DNA of 64,000 bases from Rhododendron vialii. Taxonomy: Eukaryota > Streptophyta > Magnoliopsida > Ericales > Ericaceae. Under the pieces are notes generated by a model. The model was not told where the DNA came from. It searched no databases and was given only the letters and a program-made list of their open reading frames with translations. The DNA is taken from contig NC_080569.1 of the NCBI RefSeq assembly GCF_030253575.1, positions 26,114,501-26,178,500 on the forward strand, in the 5' to 3' direction. Below, one piece after another: positions 1 to 11,702 of this stretch. The translations under genes were made by a program, and so were the position numbers. Numbering within the stretch: the first letter of the stretch is position 1; each line of letters starts with the position of its first letter.

Positions 1-3000
1 GCTGAGGATCTTTAATTGGTCAACTCTTCAACTAATGGATCCACAATCCCATTGGAGAGTTTGTGAGAACACAGAGAAAAAAAAAACAGCTGATATTGGT
101 TACTCCATGATTGTGATCCCAACAACCATCACAGTTGTGGATTAGCTTAGCTGGTACACATCTAAATGAGTTGGAAACCTTTGACCAGAGACACCCTTCG
201 GACGAATGACGGAAAAATGGAGGTGGGTTCACAACAAAATTGCCCCATACTTGAACCTTGTACTCAGTGTTGTTATGCCTCCTCCGAAACCAAGAACCGA
301 AGCGTTAAAAAAAATCAGTTTGATCAGATATCTATAGGCTCGTGAACTAGTCTTATTAAATGGTCGAGATCTTGTTTGTACGATTCTAACAAGATCCGAT
401 GAAACTGATTTTTGGCATAGAATGTTCTTGGTGGGGCTGCTATATTCACCGATTCTAGTAACCGGTTTGAATCGAAGTAAAGCAAAGGAATGGAAGTTGG
501 AGGAGTCTTGAGAGATTCAGTATGAACCCAGCTTCTCCCTATTCGAGATCTGTAGCCTACCACAAGCTCAATCTTGATTGATTGTGGATGGTCATTCATT
601 TTATAATATTGAATGTTCTCTCTGCCATTTCAATACTATTGTAAGCACATAAATGAGTTGGATGGAAACCTTGACCAAGGTCACTCCGTGGACAGATGAC
701 AACAAGAAGTTAAGGAGGTGGGTTCACAAGAAAAATTGTCCTAAGGGTAAATTTTTTAACGGCGGAGCCGTGGATAGTTGTTTATAAAGCCAATCGCAAC
801 TGTCCAAAAGTATATTGGAAGATTCTGATGTTAACTCTTTTCTGAAAAAATTTCATTAACATCCGGACCGTCTAAAACACTTTTGGACGGTCGCGATTGG
901 TTGCTACTGTAAAGAATTCGTTCACAGCTGTGCCGTGAATAAGTATCTTTCTATACCTAAGCGTTACACTGTAAGGTTCTTTTTGCCTCCTCCCTACCCC
1001 AAGAACCGAAACGTTAACTCGTAGGACTTATAGAGAAATATCTATACCAAATTGATGAGACATCAGTAGACTTGTGGGCTAGTCTTATTTATTTTAAAAA
1101 CGATCCGGGTCTGATTTCTACAGTTCAAACACGAGATCAGATCAAACTCATTTTTGGGATGGGATATTTTTGGTGTGACTATTGCAATTTCATCGATTTG
1201 ATCACTGTTCTGGATGAGTCAAGAGTAAACCTTAAGATTGGAGTCGTCTTTGAATCTCCACTATCAGCTCGAAATTAATACATCCAAGAAATTAAAAGGG
1301 ATTGAAGAGAAGATAACAAAATCTTCTTAGATCCAAAAAAAAGTGACGACTCGATCTGCTTACGGACGGGGGTTTGAATCTCGGTTGGTGACTTTTTATT
1401 TGTTGGTAATGTAATCAGAGATTTTGCAACGCACCGGTAAGCTTAAAATATTTCACGCGTTAGTTTTCTGAAGAAAATAGTTTTAATTCCTTGTATTTAA
1501 AGTGTTTCTTTAGTTTTTACTTTACAAGAAGTTTAGGCTGTTAAGCAATGTATTAGAGTTACAATTATATCCTCCTTTGGAAGGGTATTTTAGGGATTAG
1601 CTTATATCTGCATATGGAATGGTTATTTTGACTTAAAATTTCTGGGGTAATCCGTTTTCTAGCCGTTGAGAGTTGAGGAATACTAGGGTCAACGGATTTG
1701 GTAACTGTGGTCCAAATTCTTCATGCACAGAGAGCCGTTACTGAAGTGGATAATGGATGATTGATGAGTTTTTTTGGACTTTTTCTTGGCATTTTTCCTA
1801 GGAAACAAACGGATTTATTGACAACCCAAATCCTGAAATTGATTGGCTCGAAGTTCAAATCTGCAAGAATCTGCAAACAAGTGCAATAAATCATTGACAG
1901 GAGTATATTTGTTCTGTTGTATGCATAGGTTTGGGATTGAGATTTTCAGAACAGAGCATCCTTTATTATCTCCTACTTCAAAATATGTGTATCCAGTGAC
2001 TTGTGGCCAATATATCAGAGCCGAATACAACAGAACCAAATATGTATAGCTGAGATTAGTCGAGGTGCGCATAAGTTATCCGGAAATGTGGTTATTAAAA
2101 AAAAAAGTACATACTAGAGCCGAATAAAATTTAGTAACGGCTAACAACATGCATTTCAGCTGATTAGAGTCGTTTTGGTGATGCCAAAATAAAATTTCGG
2201 CCTACGGCTAACTGTAATAGTAATGTTGGGAAAAATACGTACGGCATGAATCCAGAACACAATTTCATTACTTAATAACAGAAGTACAAATTACAGATGC
2301 TAAACGAATTGGAATTGCAACAGAAACCTGTGTTACACACAATATCTTTAAAGCAGATTCGCCACCTACCGAAAGGTGTTGAGGTTGAATCGACATCTGT
2401 TTTCCAAGATTTATCCGGCTAGAACCACAGTCGACCGAACACCACCGTAGACACTAGACTAGACAGCCTTGGCAAACTAACTACGTCTGCCTCGCTCTCA
2501 CACAAGAACGACTCTCCGATTATACTGAAAACTGTTTGAGAATTGGTGCCCAATACTGAAAACGGGATGCCAATGCATAGAGACTCTTCAGCTGCTGCTA
2601 TGGGGGGTAGTAACCAGCCCTAAACTGCTGGCTTTTGAGCTGCTTGGACCGGGTTCAATGAACCAACGAGCGACCTTTCGGTTGTCTCCCTCGAGAGACC
2701 CTGCGAATTTCCCCCAGATTCATTCACCAAAATTCCAACAAGTAAAACGTCAAGAAATTGCTATAACGTTGCTTTACAAGAGCAATGTGATTTCATTTGT
2801 GAGACGATACAGTGTTTAGGGTGGGAACCAGAGTTCCAGGTCATTGCTTGGTGGATCCTATATAAATACACTCAGCATTAAACATGGTCTGGGCTAGAAT
2901 ACTAGTTAGGTCGGGGTGTGCAAAAAACCCGTCAACTCGCCACTCAACCTGCACCGACACCATCCGTTCGGGAGGATGAATGGGTTGACTTGGGAGGTTA

Positions 3001-4594
3001 TAAACTATATGGTGACCGTTTGCGTTGACTGCATATTGAATCTTCTCAATATATCATGAACGTAACCCAACCCGCTATATACTTGTCTTGAAAAGGGTTA
3101 CACACATTGCCATTAAACTTTTAGAAATTGGTCTAATTTTGCTGTTAAACTTGCCCTCTTGTACTGACTAATCTAAAGAGTTGGTTGTTGCTCTTGTGCA
3201 AATGATCCTTGTTAATCACGTGCTCCCGTTTTTTGCTACCTTTTTTTTTTCTTTCTAAAATTCGTCACTCGACTAACCCACCTTAATTCACGGTTCAAAA
3301 CTACTAATAAAACTCTGCCAACTCGTCGGTGTTGAAGTTGAACGAGTTGGTTACGGGTGAAAAAATGTTCAACCCACTACATTCAAGAATTTGTCCCCTA
3401 AACCACCAAGATCGACCCCGTGCAGATCGTAATACTAGCGCTCCGTAATATGATTTTCTTTAATCTGGAGTTCATCTCTCACCCGCATGGTATCAATTTT
3501 TGTATTGGGTCAGACAATACAAAGCTTTTGCTCCATTTTTTATTACGACCCTGACTAGTCGGTGATGGGATTGGCCTCAAAATTTGTAGGTCCAGTGAAC
3601 AAGAAATCAAGTTATTAAGAAGAAACAATAAGCGGTATCAGCTTCAGCGATGTCGCTACTAACACCTATTCAAATCATGGTGTCAACATTTCCGAAAATA
3701 AAACGTTTTGTCTAACAAGTACTAAGAGCCTCGCGCACTAAGTATGACACTCATGCGATTAGGAGAAATAACTTCTGAGGAAGTTTGTGATACTACCCAG
3801 CAAACTCTCTGATTGAGAATCTGGTTACTTGTAATTTTAAAATAAAATAAAAACGAACCAGGTACGATTGAGTCCATGCATTGAAATTAATATGACAATT
3901 GATAATCCGACCGAAAATGTAATTTTTTTATAACTCAAATGTCCGGGCTTACACGCACCTCAACTAATCCTGGGTACCAATCCAACCGCTCACTTGCGAG
4001 GGTCCAAAAAATAACCCCAGCAATTAACCTGGTAATGCCTGAGTCATGAACTCCTAACAATGGAAGCTCGCGTGGGACGAAAGACTCATGTACAGAAACT
4101 AGTTGGGACCCCCAGAAAACCCCCTCCAATTTTCGTACAACTTCCACTAGAAAGAGGGTTTAAAAAGGTTTGGGTCCATTGGAAAACAAAGGCAACCCAT
4201 TTTTACTATCTAGCCGAAATAAATCATTAGTTCTCAGCTTTACAATAATGGATTCAATAAACAACCGAATCCGTCCCTCAAGATCTGCATTTTAAGAGTT
4301 CGAAGACTGTGTAACAGACGGAAATACAAGGACAATAGGTCCAAAGCATTGCCCGATTTACCAATGTCGACTCCACGAAGAAACACAGAAGCCAGTAATG
4401 CCTGTCTTGACCGAGTGCTATATACACAGATTCAAGAGCTTAGGCTTAAAAATTCCCACCTTTCAGATTCCCAGGCATACAAATGGCCAACTCTCATTTT
4501 TCAATATAGTATAATGCAATGACTTTCGGTTGAGTTGTGTCCAGAACCAATGGTTGTTGATGTACAGAGTAGGCATTTTCAAAGCTTCGTACCT
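1..4594. other. Intergenic region without a recognisable gene
   Basis: No reading frame here has a recognisable domain or a credible exon structure; the open frames are short and compositionally ordinary. The visible content is a diverged direct duplication between about 162 and 1270, and one copy of a dispersed motif, attagtcgaggtgcg, near 2054, with a related inverted copy near 3957. The stretch 2300-3900 shows nothing I can name. It lies downstream of the minus-strand membrane-protein gene that ends at 4595. Confidence 0.6.
162..1270. repeat. Diverged direct duplication, two units
   Basis: Unit A (about 162-530) and unit B (about 649-1270) share landmarks in the same order. These are a 'taaatgagttgg ... 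aaacct' block, a 'gaggtgggttcaca' block, a 'cctcctcc..accaagaaccga' block, and a 'ctagtcttatt' block near 345 and 1080. Unit B carries extra sequence between the second and third landmarks. The copies are clearly related but heavily diverged. They may be two copies of one dispersed repeat rather than a local tandem event. Confidence 0.5.
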
Positions 4595-7500
4595 TCAGGT
4601 TGAACTTGAGCTTGTGTTTGCTTTTGGTTGATGGGTAGGCCATGCGATGCGCTCTGGGGGGCATGGGACGGGTGCTGGATTTGCAATGAAGGTAGGAATG
4701 TCTTCTCCAGGCATCAACACTGAAACTTCTCTAGCATTCGAAGATGACTGAAGGTATAAGAGATGAAAACATGAATTTAGATAATGAATTTATGATCTCA
4801 GAATTCTGGTAAGATCTTCATAGGATTTAGAACTTTAGAAGCACTTATTTACTCTTGCCAAATAAACACTCCGAGTCTCCGACTAAGCAGGATTCTATTA
4901 CATCCGCAGAATTATAAGAACCGTGAAATGATGATGCTCAAGAATAGAAAGCATGCAAAGCCGACGAATAGCTAAATCATAAACCATAAATATAACAAGG
5001 ATTAAAACATTGTACATGGAATGGACTAGCTGTAAGTACACCAGACACCGAGAGTGCACTCCCTCTCCTAGGCTTCTCAGCCACCAGACTCCTCAGGCAA
5101 AGATCGCCTCAATCTAACAAGAGAGAAAACAGCCCTTAACGCCCTTAGGATGACCGAGAAGATAAGTGGATTGGAGGCTAGAGTTAGGCTTGTTGAGACG
5201 AGGCAACCCCCTCCCCTGAGGAGGTTCCCTCACCTTCACGAATCTCAAAGAGAGAACGACACAAGATGGATGACAGGAGCAGACAATAACTACACCACCG
5301 CCTGAAAGGATCAAATAGTGGCTGTACGAAGGTGAATCACCATCGGCCATGAATCATCTCCAGTGCTTTTCAAAGCTCATACCATCCGAGTCTCCAACAG
5401 CCACCAACGAAGGGATGCCACCTGTCCTCAAGTGAGTGGTCACCTCATCCTACACATACGTGGATACAACCCCATCCGAAGAAAATCACAACTCTCTCTC
5501 TCTCTCTCCAACTAAGGGATGCCACCTGTCGGACCTGTCCTCAAGTGAGTGGTCACCTCATCCTATAATACGAGGATACAACCCCATCCGAAGAAAATCA
5601 CAAAACACTCTCTCTGCGCCGTCCAATGCTTGCGTCATGGAGAATGGGTAAAGCCTATTGAAACAAAGAAAAGCGTTTTCCTTTGTACCATGCTCTGAAC
5701 AAAAAAAAAAAAAAAAATCAATATAACCTGTTGGAGCTCAGGACTGCTTGCTCACGTGAAAGATACGTGAGAAAGTAATGCTGATTATAATATTGCTATC
5801 TTCTTTTCCCTCTCCTTTAATACCAAGAATCAACTTATCTAGCATAGTTTACCACCAAAAAAAAGCAAAAAGTCTAGAACCACAAACAAACACTCACAAT
5901 CCATGTGGGTCCCACGCACACTAGAGGTGTGTTGTATGTGTGGGGCCCACATATATTGTGAGTGTTTTGTGTTTGTTTGTGTGAATGTGTTTGTAGCAAA
6001 ATTGAAAAAAAAAAAAAAGTAAGAAGCTTAACTTCGTAATTATATAATATGGGTCATAGGAACCAAGAATACCCTAGAAGTATATACTGGCAATATTTCT
6101 GTGAAAAAAGCTAGACAATATAGAATAGCAACATATGCCCAATTATAGAAAAGTAAGCCCACTAATTCACACGCTTGTAACTGTTATATTGTCGGTTCGC
6201 CTGGGGAAAGTTGATCCTGACTTTAATTAAGAAGAAAGCAGAGGGAAATCGAACGGGCTTTTAGGAATAGAGGGACTTACCGTCATGATTTCTAAGTTGT
6301 TCAATCCTGGCCTAACGTCCAGCATCCCAGTGAAGCGGGCTAAAGACGGTCTGATTAAAGGATATGCCAGTCCAGTAACATGGCGGGTTACTAGTACACT
6401 CTTTACATTATGCCTCCTAAAGGAGATCCTAACCTGCAGGACTGGCCCAATGTATTTGGGGGTCCCTAGTCAAAATTGTGGAGTGGGGCCTTACTTATTT
6501 GTAAAATTAAAAATAATAGTAAAAAATCAATATTTATTAATTATTTTAGTACTTATTGAGCATGGTAAATGCTTTGGTTCTAGCTGTTTTAGGTTGTGCC
6601 TTCTATTATCTTTGACACAGGTTCAAACCATAGTAGCTTCGATTGCCTTATTTGAATTATTTTTGGCAAATAAACACACCTCAAAAGAAAAGAGCATTGC
6701 CAAATGCCCAGGTTTGAACTCAGGTGTTCCCTGAGGGAAAGAATCAATTTACCGCTGAACTCCTAAAGGTACTCATCCCAATAATAGATATAGTTACTTC
6801 GAAAGGGGGCCCGCCCCTACTTTGGGGCCCTAAGCCCAGGCCTGCTAAATGGTATTCTGCTCATAATCAGTAATTCCTCTAAGACGATCAAAGTTTTTAT
6901 CAAGCAGAAAACAGTATCTGTAATGTATTAGGTAAAAGAAAAGGAGATGATTAATAAACAAGCTCCTTCCAATTCCGAGGTTGAAGCATAAAAGTTTCGC
7001 TTTTCTAACCCTTGCATTACATCAATGTGAAGCCAAGCAACAAACAGCCAATACATAAACAACCGAATCACATGGTATCTCAAAAATGTAGCAAGATTTT
7101 TCATCTCTTTTTGAAACTACAGGTAAGTTATGTAGGTAACTGGTAACATTAGCTCAACAACTAACAAACAGTAGCTCAACAACTAACAAACATATTTGCA
7201 TTCTCCCTTTCATGGCTGGTGGTTAGAATATAAATTGGATGCTGAGCAAGACCTTAATTTAATGAGGACGAATACAAATCACACACAAATACACATGGTA
7301 GTTTTGCTGAGAATAGACGTTCGGCGTTGAGTGTTTTGCCAGCATAGGTTTCTACCATGCTGGCACTCCTGACTTCATTTTATTAAAATGTTCAAGTATT
7401 TGAGGACTTCATATTGCATTAGCAGAACAACTTGTACAGGAAAACCAAAGAAAAGTTTCTTTTTTAGTTTCAAACTAACAGGAAATTAAACCCAGCTCTT

Positions 7501-10500
7501 TTGTACCGCTATGTCTCCTCAATAATTCCTTCCATTTCAGAAATTACAAACAGCATAAAGTAATATCTAACGTCTACCAACTATAAAAGGTACTTCTTTT
7601 TATTCATGAGATACTTGATCAAAGGTGACCCCTAGGTACAATAAATGGTGTGATTATGTAAGTGATCAAGACTAACTAACAATTTGCAAAAACTGCTAGC
7701 AATCAGAAACATAAGATGATTGTGAATCGTGATGGACCATTTGACCAACAATTATTTCTCTTGAACACTTTGTGTTTAAGAGGATTAACATGGCAGTCAT
7801 CATTTACCACCATGCATTGTCCAATATCCTACAAATAAGCAATGGTCGACTTCATTATGTTAGATTGAATCCATATGTTTGGCTACAACACAATACGAGT
7901 CCAGTTCAACTGAACAACAATTTGACCTTTAGCGAGCTGCAACTTGTGCTCCAAAAAAAGGCAAAGCTTTTCTCCTATTGGGCACAGAAAGAAGTCTTAT
8001 TCGCAACATGTCCACTGCTTCACCAAAAAATAACATTGTCGTTTGATAACATTTAGCAGTTATTTTTTTTGAAAATTAAGTAAATATTTAACAATAACTC
8101 TCTTGTTTAGAAAACTTTGCTGGCAGAATACGTATTTAGAAAACTTTCTAAACTCTTAAGGAAAAATAAAACTCAGTTGGATGGAACCAACAAAATTGCT
8201 TAGAAAACAATCTTTCATTGCCTCCTCCCTCCTCCCTTTTGCAAAACCTCCGGGCACATCCTGCTTCACCATCCCTGGCCGGCCGCTCCAGCCATCTCAC
8301 TAATTTGTCCTCAAAACAAGTCTGAGATGAAATATGAGTGTACGAGACATTTTCGTCCTCTTCTTTTAGCAAGATACATGAGAGCCTATTTTAGGTTTAT
8401 TGTCAGGAATATCCAGCTACCAAATGTCAATAAAAATAGTATATTATGTACTATCTTTAACGATAGATGGGCATTACATTAAAATCCTGAAAAAAGTAGA
8501 CTTAGCCACAAAGGAGTGTCCCCCGCATTGGCCATGCTTGGCATCATAAATTTGGTGGCTATTGACCTAAAGGGTACCTTGGACAGTGGTGGGGCTAAAC
8601 TCCAGACAAGAAAATGTTGTATATAAGCATAAAGTAAAAAGACTATAATTGGGACCAATCAACCACCAAGTGACCTCTTGAAAGGGCCATTCATTAAAAA
8701 ACTTTAAACTAAGAGACAATGCAGTTTCACAATGTCTCTGCATTTGAGGAAACATCACATGCTTATATTTTAAAGAAAAGTCAAGAGTAGTCTATGGAAT
8801 GCTCTATTTATTAACCTAGAATTTTAAGGGAAATGATTTTGCCACTCCCTTTTTTGTTAACGCCACTCCCCTGCAAGTGTAATTTTGCACCAAAAGCACA
8901 CTTGCAGGGGAGTCATGTTAACAAAAAAGGGAGTGGCAAAATCAGCAACCAATTTTAATTACTAGAGGAGAATATGAAGGGAGTTGTTATAATTCAGATA
9001 GCCCAGCAGTTCATTTTCTTTGCATTTTATCTACTCCACTACCAATTACTATTAAATTCCCTATACAAAAAGTAACTATAATTAAATGTGTAGAACTAGA
9101 ATTAAACTTAAGCACATTCAAAATGTGACAAACGTGTCTGGAGAAAGCATAGCGACAACATGGCAGAAATAAGCATAGCCACAACATGGCAGAAATGTCA
9201 AGGTTTGTCCTCTCGTAGACTCGAAGTACATAGGGTCACCATAAGGTCCATACCATGTCCAAAGGGGATAATTACCATTTTCTTCGCCACAATGTTGAAA
9301 TAGTGAAGCTTAGCAAAAAAACCCCGTTAAAATAGTGAAAAAATCTCAGCAAGCGTAACAAAAAAAATACAGAGGAAATAAAATCATTTGTCAGACCAAC
9401 AATCACCAATCTCTTTCTCTCTTTTTCCGGAGATATCAGAATAATCATCTGACCGACCAAACCACATCAGAATAAGGAAAGGAACAAAAGCAAACGGCCA
9501 TTCCAGTTGAATAAGGCACCATCTCCCAAACCACAAAGACATTAGGCCCCTGTTTTCAGAATCACTTTTCCATAAAACTCTTTAGAAAACTTGTTTGGTC
9601 AACTAATAACATCCCCTTTGGATGGAGAGAAAGGGTGAGATAAGAAAGGGGAGCTCTTTCTCACCCATTCTCACCAAAAACTTACCCAATATCACCATTT
9701 TTTGTGGCATATGGTGAGAAAGGGGAAGAGTCAATCAAAAAATCCCATTTTTTTACTTTTCTCTCCATTTCTCACCAAAATACTCCATCCAAATGAGTGA
9801 TTTGGCTGCAAATCAGAAACCTTTCTTTCTTTTCTTATGAAATCCCTCAATCCAAAGGGGCTGAATTCCCAAAGTTACTTTCGTAGAATCTTTTGGGGGA
9901 AAACCCTATTTCATTTTCCTTGAGAGGGGACATAAGATTTTACAAAAGAAGCTTTTAAATTTGGAATAGCTGTTTCTAAAAACTACTCAGTCATATTTTG
10001 TTTACCTACTGGAGACCGTGTCACTTTGACGACCTAAAATTAACAACTTCCCGAACCCATTTTTTAAAATTTTCGCACCTTTCCGACGATTTCAACGAGT
10101 AATTTTGAACGGTGCAAAAAAGTTGAAAACACTATTCTCAAAATCACTAGTATTTTTTTTCTCAAGGTCAAAATGGCGTAATTTTCCGCAAGAAGCAAAC
10201 AAAATGGGACAGGGGAAGTAATTTAGAAAACAGCAACCAAGCATTACCAGCTAGCACTTTCCATTCTCATTTCCAAATTGATAGTGCGAACCTAAGTCAC
10301 ATAATTCTCGTGTAAGTCAAGCGCGAGCATGAAAGCGTCTTTGAATCACTTTCAAACCTATTAAAATTTGTCAGCGCGCAGGCGCACTGCGAGGATTCAG
10401 AGCGGTAGCGCCGATTATTTTTAAGGATTAAGTGACTAAGGTGTGAACTATAACAATGCCACACAGAATATAACACGAACACATTGTACGCGTATGCAAT

Positions 10501-10773
10501 TAGGGCATTATTACTCACTTTGGGGGAAGGAAATCGAAGCTTCCCATGGAAACCCATTTGGGATTCGACGTCTCCGATGTACCGGCGGCCGGACGGCGAG
10601 GACTCCGGCGAAGTGGGTCTGAGAAACCTCTCGAAAATGGCCATGACGAGGAACATGGAGATGAGAACGGCGGTGGCAACGAACCCAAACGAAACCGCGT
10701 TTACGGAGTTGTCAAACTGCCTCCAGTGGTCGTCTATCTCCGTTAACGGCGGAGCACCGGTCGGTTGAGAGCC

Positions 10774-10776
<3 letters not shown>
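4595..10776 (-). CDS. Small single-pass membrane protein of unknown function, two exons
   Basis: Coding exons are 10519-10776 (86 codons) and 4595-4747 (50 codons plus TGA), read on the minus strand and joined in phase 0. The donor is AAA|GTGAGT. The acceptor is a pyrimidine-rich tract ending in ttcag. The joined protein is 136 residues. Residues about 26-48 (from NAVSFGFVATAV to MAIF) form one hydrophobic segment. A basic, serine-rich stretch follows, and the C-terminal exon carries the motif VSVLMPGEDIPTF and the proline-rich PAPVPCPPERIAWP. I recognise this motif pair from conserved uncharacterised plant proteins, which supports joining two exons 5.8 kb apart; the function is unknown. The ATG follows a (GA)n tract that would lie in the 5' leader. 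The unusual feature is the 5.77 kb intron in a gene with only 411 coding bases. Confidence 0.85.
5411..5620. repeat. Tandem direct repeat, two copies of about 105-115 bp
   Basis: Copy 1 begins with 'agggatgccacctgtc' at about 5411 and copy 2 begins with the same words at about 5516. Both continue through 'ctcaagtgagtggtcacc' and 'ggatacaaccccatccgaag' into a CT-rich end. Copy 2 has a small insertion after the first block. The copies are highly similar, so the duplication is young. It lies in the long intron of the membrane-protein gene. Confidence 0.75.
5881..5982. mobile_element. Short palindromic foldback (MITE-like)
   Basis: The arms 'cacaaacaaacactcacaat' and its near complement around 5958-5980 are inverted about a centre rich in 'gtgggtcccac' and 'ggggcccac'. 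The whole unit can fold into a hairpin of about 100 bp. No coding capacity is present. It is likely a small non-autonomous DNA element, but target duplications were not identified. Confidence 0.45.
8828..8950. mobile_element. Foldback MITE, GGGAAATGAT family (copy 1)
   Basis: The left arm 'gattttgccactccc' and right arm 'gggagtggcaaaatc' are exact complements. The match continues inward through 'ttttttgttaa' and 'cccctgcaagtgt', leaving only a short loop. The terminal bases resemble those of the foldback at 59904-60027, which suggests one family. It lies in an intron. Confidence 0.65.

Positions 10777-10807
<31 letters not shown>
10777..10807. repeat. (CT)n microsatellite immediately upstream of a start codon
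   Basis: About 31 bases of CT repeat directly abut the ATG complement of the minus-strand membrane-protein gene, so its 5' leader reads (GA)n. GA tracts in plant 5' leaders are common and can bind BPC/GAGA-type factors; whether this one does is unknown. Confidence 0.85.
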
Positions 10808-10810
<3 letters not shown>

Positions 10811-10977
10811 ATTATTAAGGTGAGGAAAATTTCAGTGACATCAGGGTGGGGACTGGGGTGACTGTTTTTTGAGGGTCTTTACACCGTTATCGAGGGAGCA
10901 CAGTGCTTAAACAATACCCAAACACAAACTCACATGAGAGCTGGGTGGTGCTTGAAACCTGGTACGTGCAGGCCTGA

Positions 10978-10980
<3 letters not shown>

Positions 10981-11017
<37 letters not shown>
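10981..11017. repeat. (GA)n microsatellite
   Basis: This is an uninterrupted GA run of about 37 bases, 200 bp upstream of the minus-strand membrane-protein gene and plausibly within its promoter. Confidence 0.9.
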
Positions 11018-11018
<1 letters not shown>

Positions 11019-11487
11019 CTTGTGGACTGGCTTTACAGACAGAAGGGAAGACCAAAGGGTCGAGAAAGAGGAAAGAGAGCTTTGGTATTTGTTTTTTGGA
11101 TATTCAATTCGGAATTTTTTGGTACTCCCAAAAACTTGAATAAAACTTCTTAACGGGTAGCCCGTGAAAGTTTGTCTACGGCCGTGGATCGCTCTTTCTC
11201 GAAAAAAAACTTATTTAAATTTGAACCGTTCAAATCTGAAACGGACGATTAAGATCGTGCAAAATCATAAATAACCTATTCACGACTTCATAATAAATAA
11301 ATTTTTCAGTGCACCAAATGGTGTTCGAGTAATCCATTCCAGTTTCACGTCCACTTTTATGGAAAGTTTTTATGTCTTTTAACTGTCTTGGAAATTACTC
11401 CGTAGTAGTTTTAGTGTTGAAATGTACAGTGATTCCCATGTGAGTAAGAAATTCTCTGGCTGTGCCTTGGTTGGGAAAAATTATCTG

Positions 11488-11702
11488 GGCTTTGTTCGTT
11501 TCCAAATTTTACTTTGATTTTATTTTATTTTTCAATCATTACTTTATATATTTTTTCAATCATTATTCTATTTTTTTAATTATTAATTTTATTTTCCTCT
11601 TTATCTCTCTCCACTCGTTACTCCTCTCTTCAATCATTATCTTATTTCTCTTTCCACCCACTACCAAAACTAAAATTCCCAAAATTACCAAACGAACAAG
11701 GC
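11488..11702. mobile_element. MITE with TTGTTCGTTT-type terminal inverted repeats
   Basis: The left end reads gctttgttcgttt and the right end aaacgaacaaggc, an inverted pair with one mismatch. The interior is AT-rich with repeated 'caatcatta' blocks and no coding capacity. Related copies occur at 18036-18237 (interrupted by a solo LTR) and 39674-39851. The target duplication is not clear. Confidence 0.6.

Larger units (their letters stand above)
4748..10518 (-). other. Very long (5.8 kb) intron of the small membrane-protein gene
   Basis: The intron is bounded by a GTGAGT donor and a ttcag acceptor on the minus strand. It contains a local tandem duplication (5411-5620), a 100 bp palindrome (5881-5982), a foldback element (8828-8950) and short direct repeats near 7150 and 9150. 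No second gene is apparent. An open frame at 6285-6734 and others have no recognisable protein features. Confidence 0.65.

Noticed and set aside
1322-1390. 'gggggtttgaatctcggttgg' as a possible tRNA or SINE B box
   Set aside because: No A box at a suitable distance and no cloverleaf could be drawn.
6285-6734. 149-residue open frame on the plus strand
   Set aside because: It lies in an intron on the opposite strand, has no recognisable domain, and crosses AT-rich repeat-like sequence.
10297-10518. Continuation of the membrane-protein reading frame past residue 86
   Set aside because: A strong GTGAGT donor occurs at 10518, and the conserved C-terminal motif is found in a separate exon at 4595-4747. 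The read-through residues resemble intron sequence.
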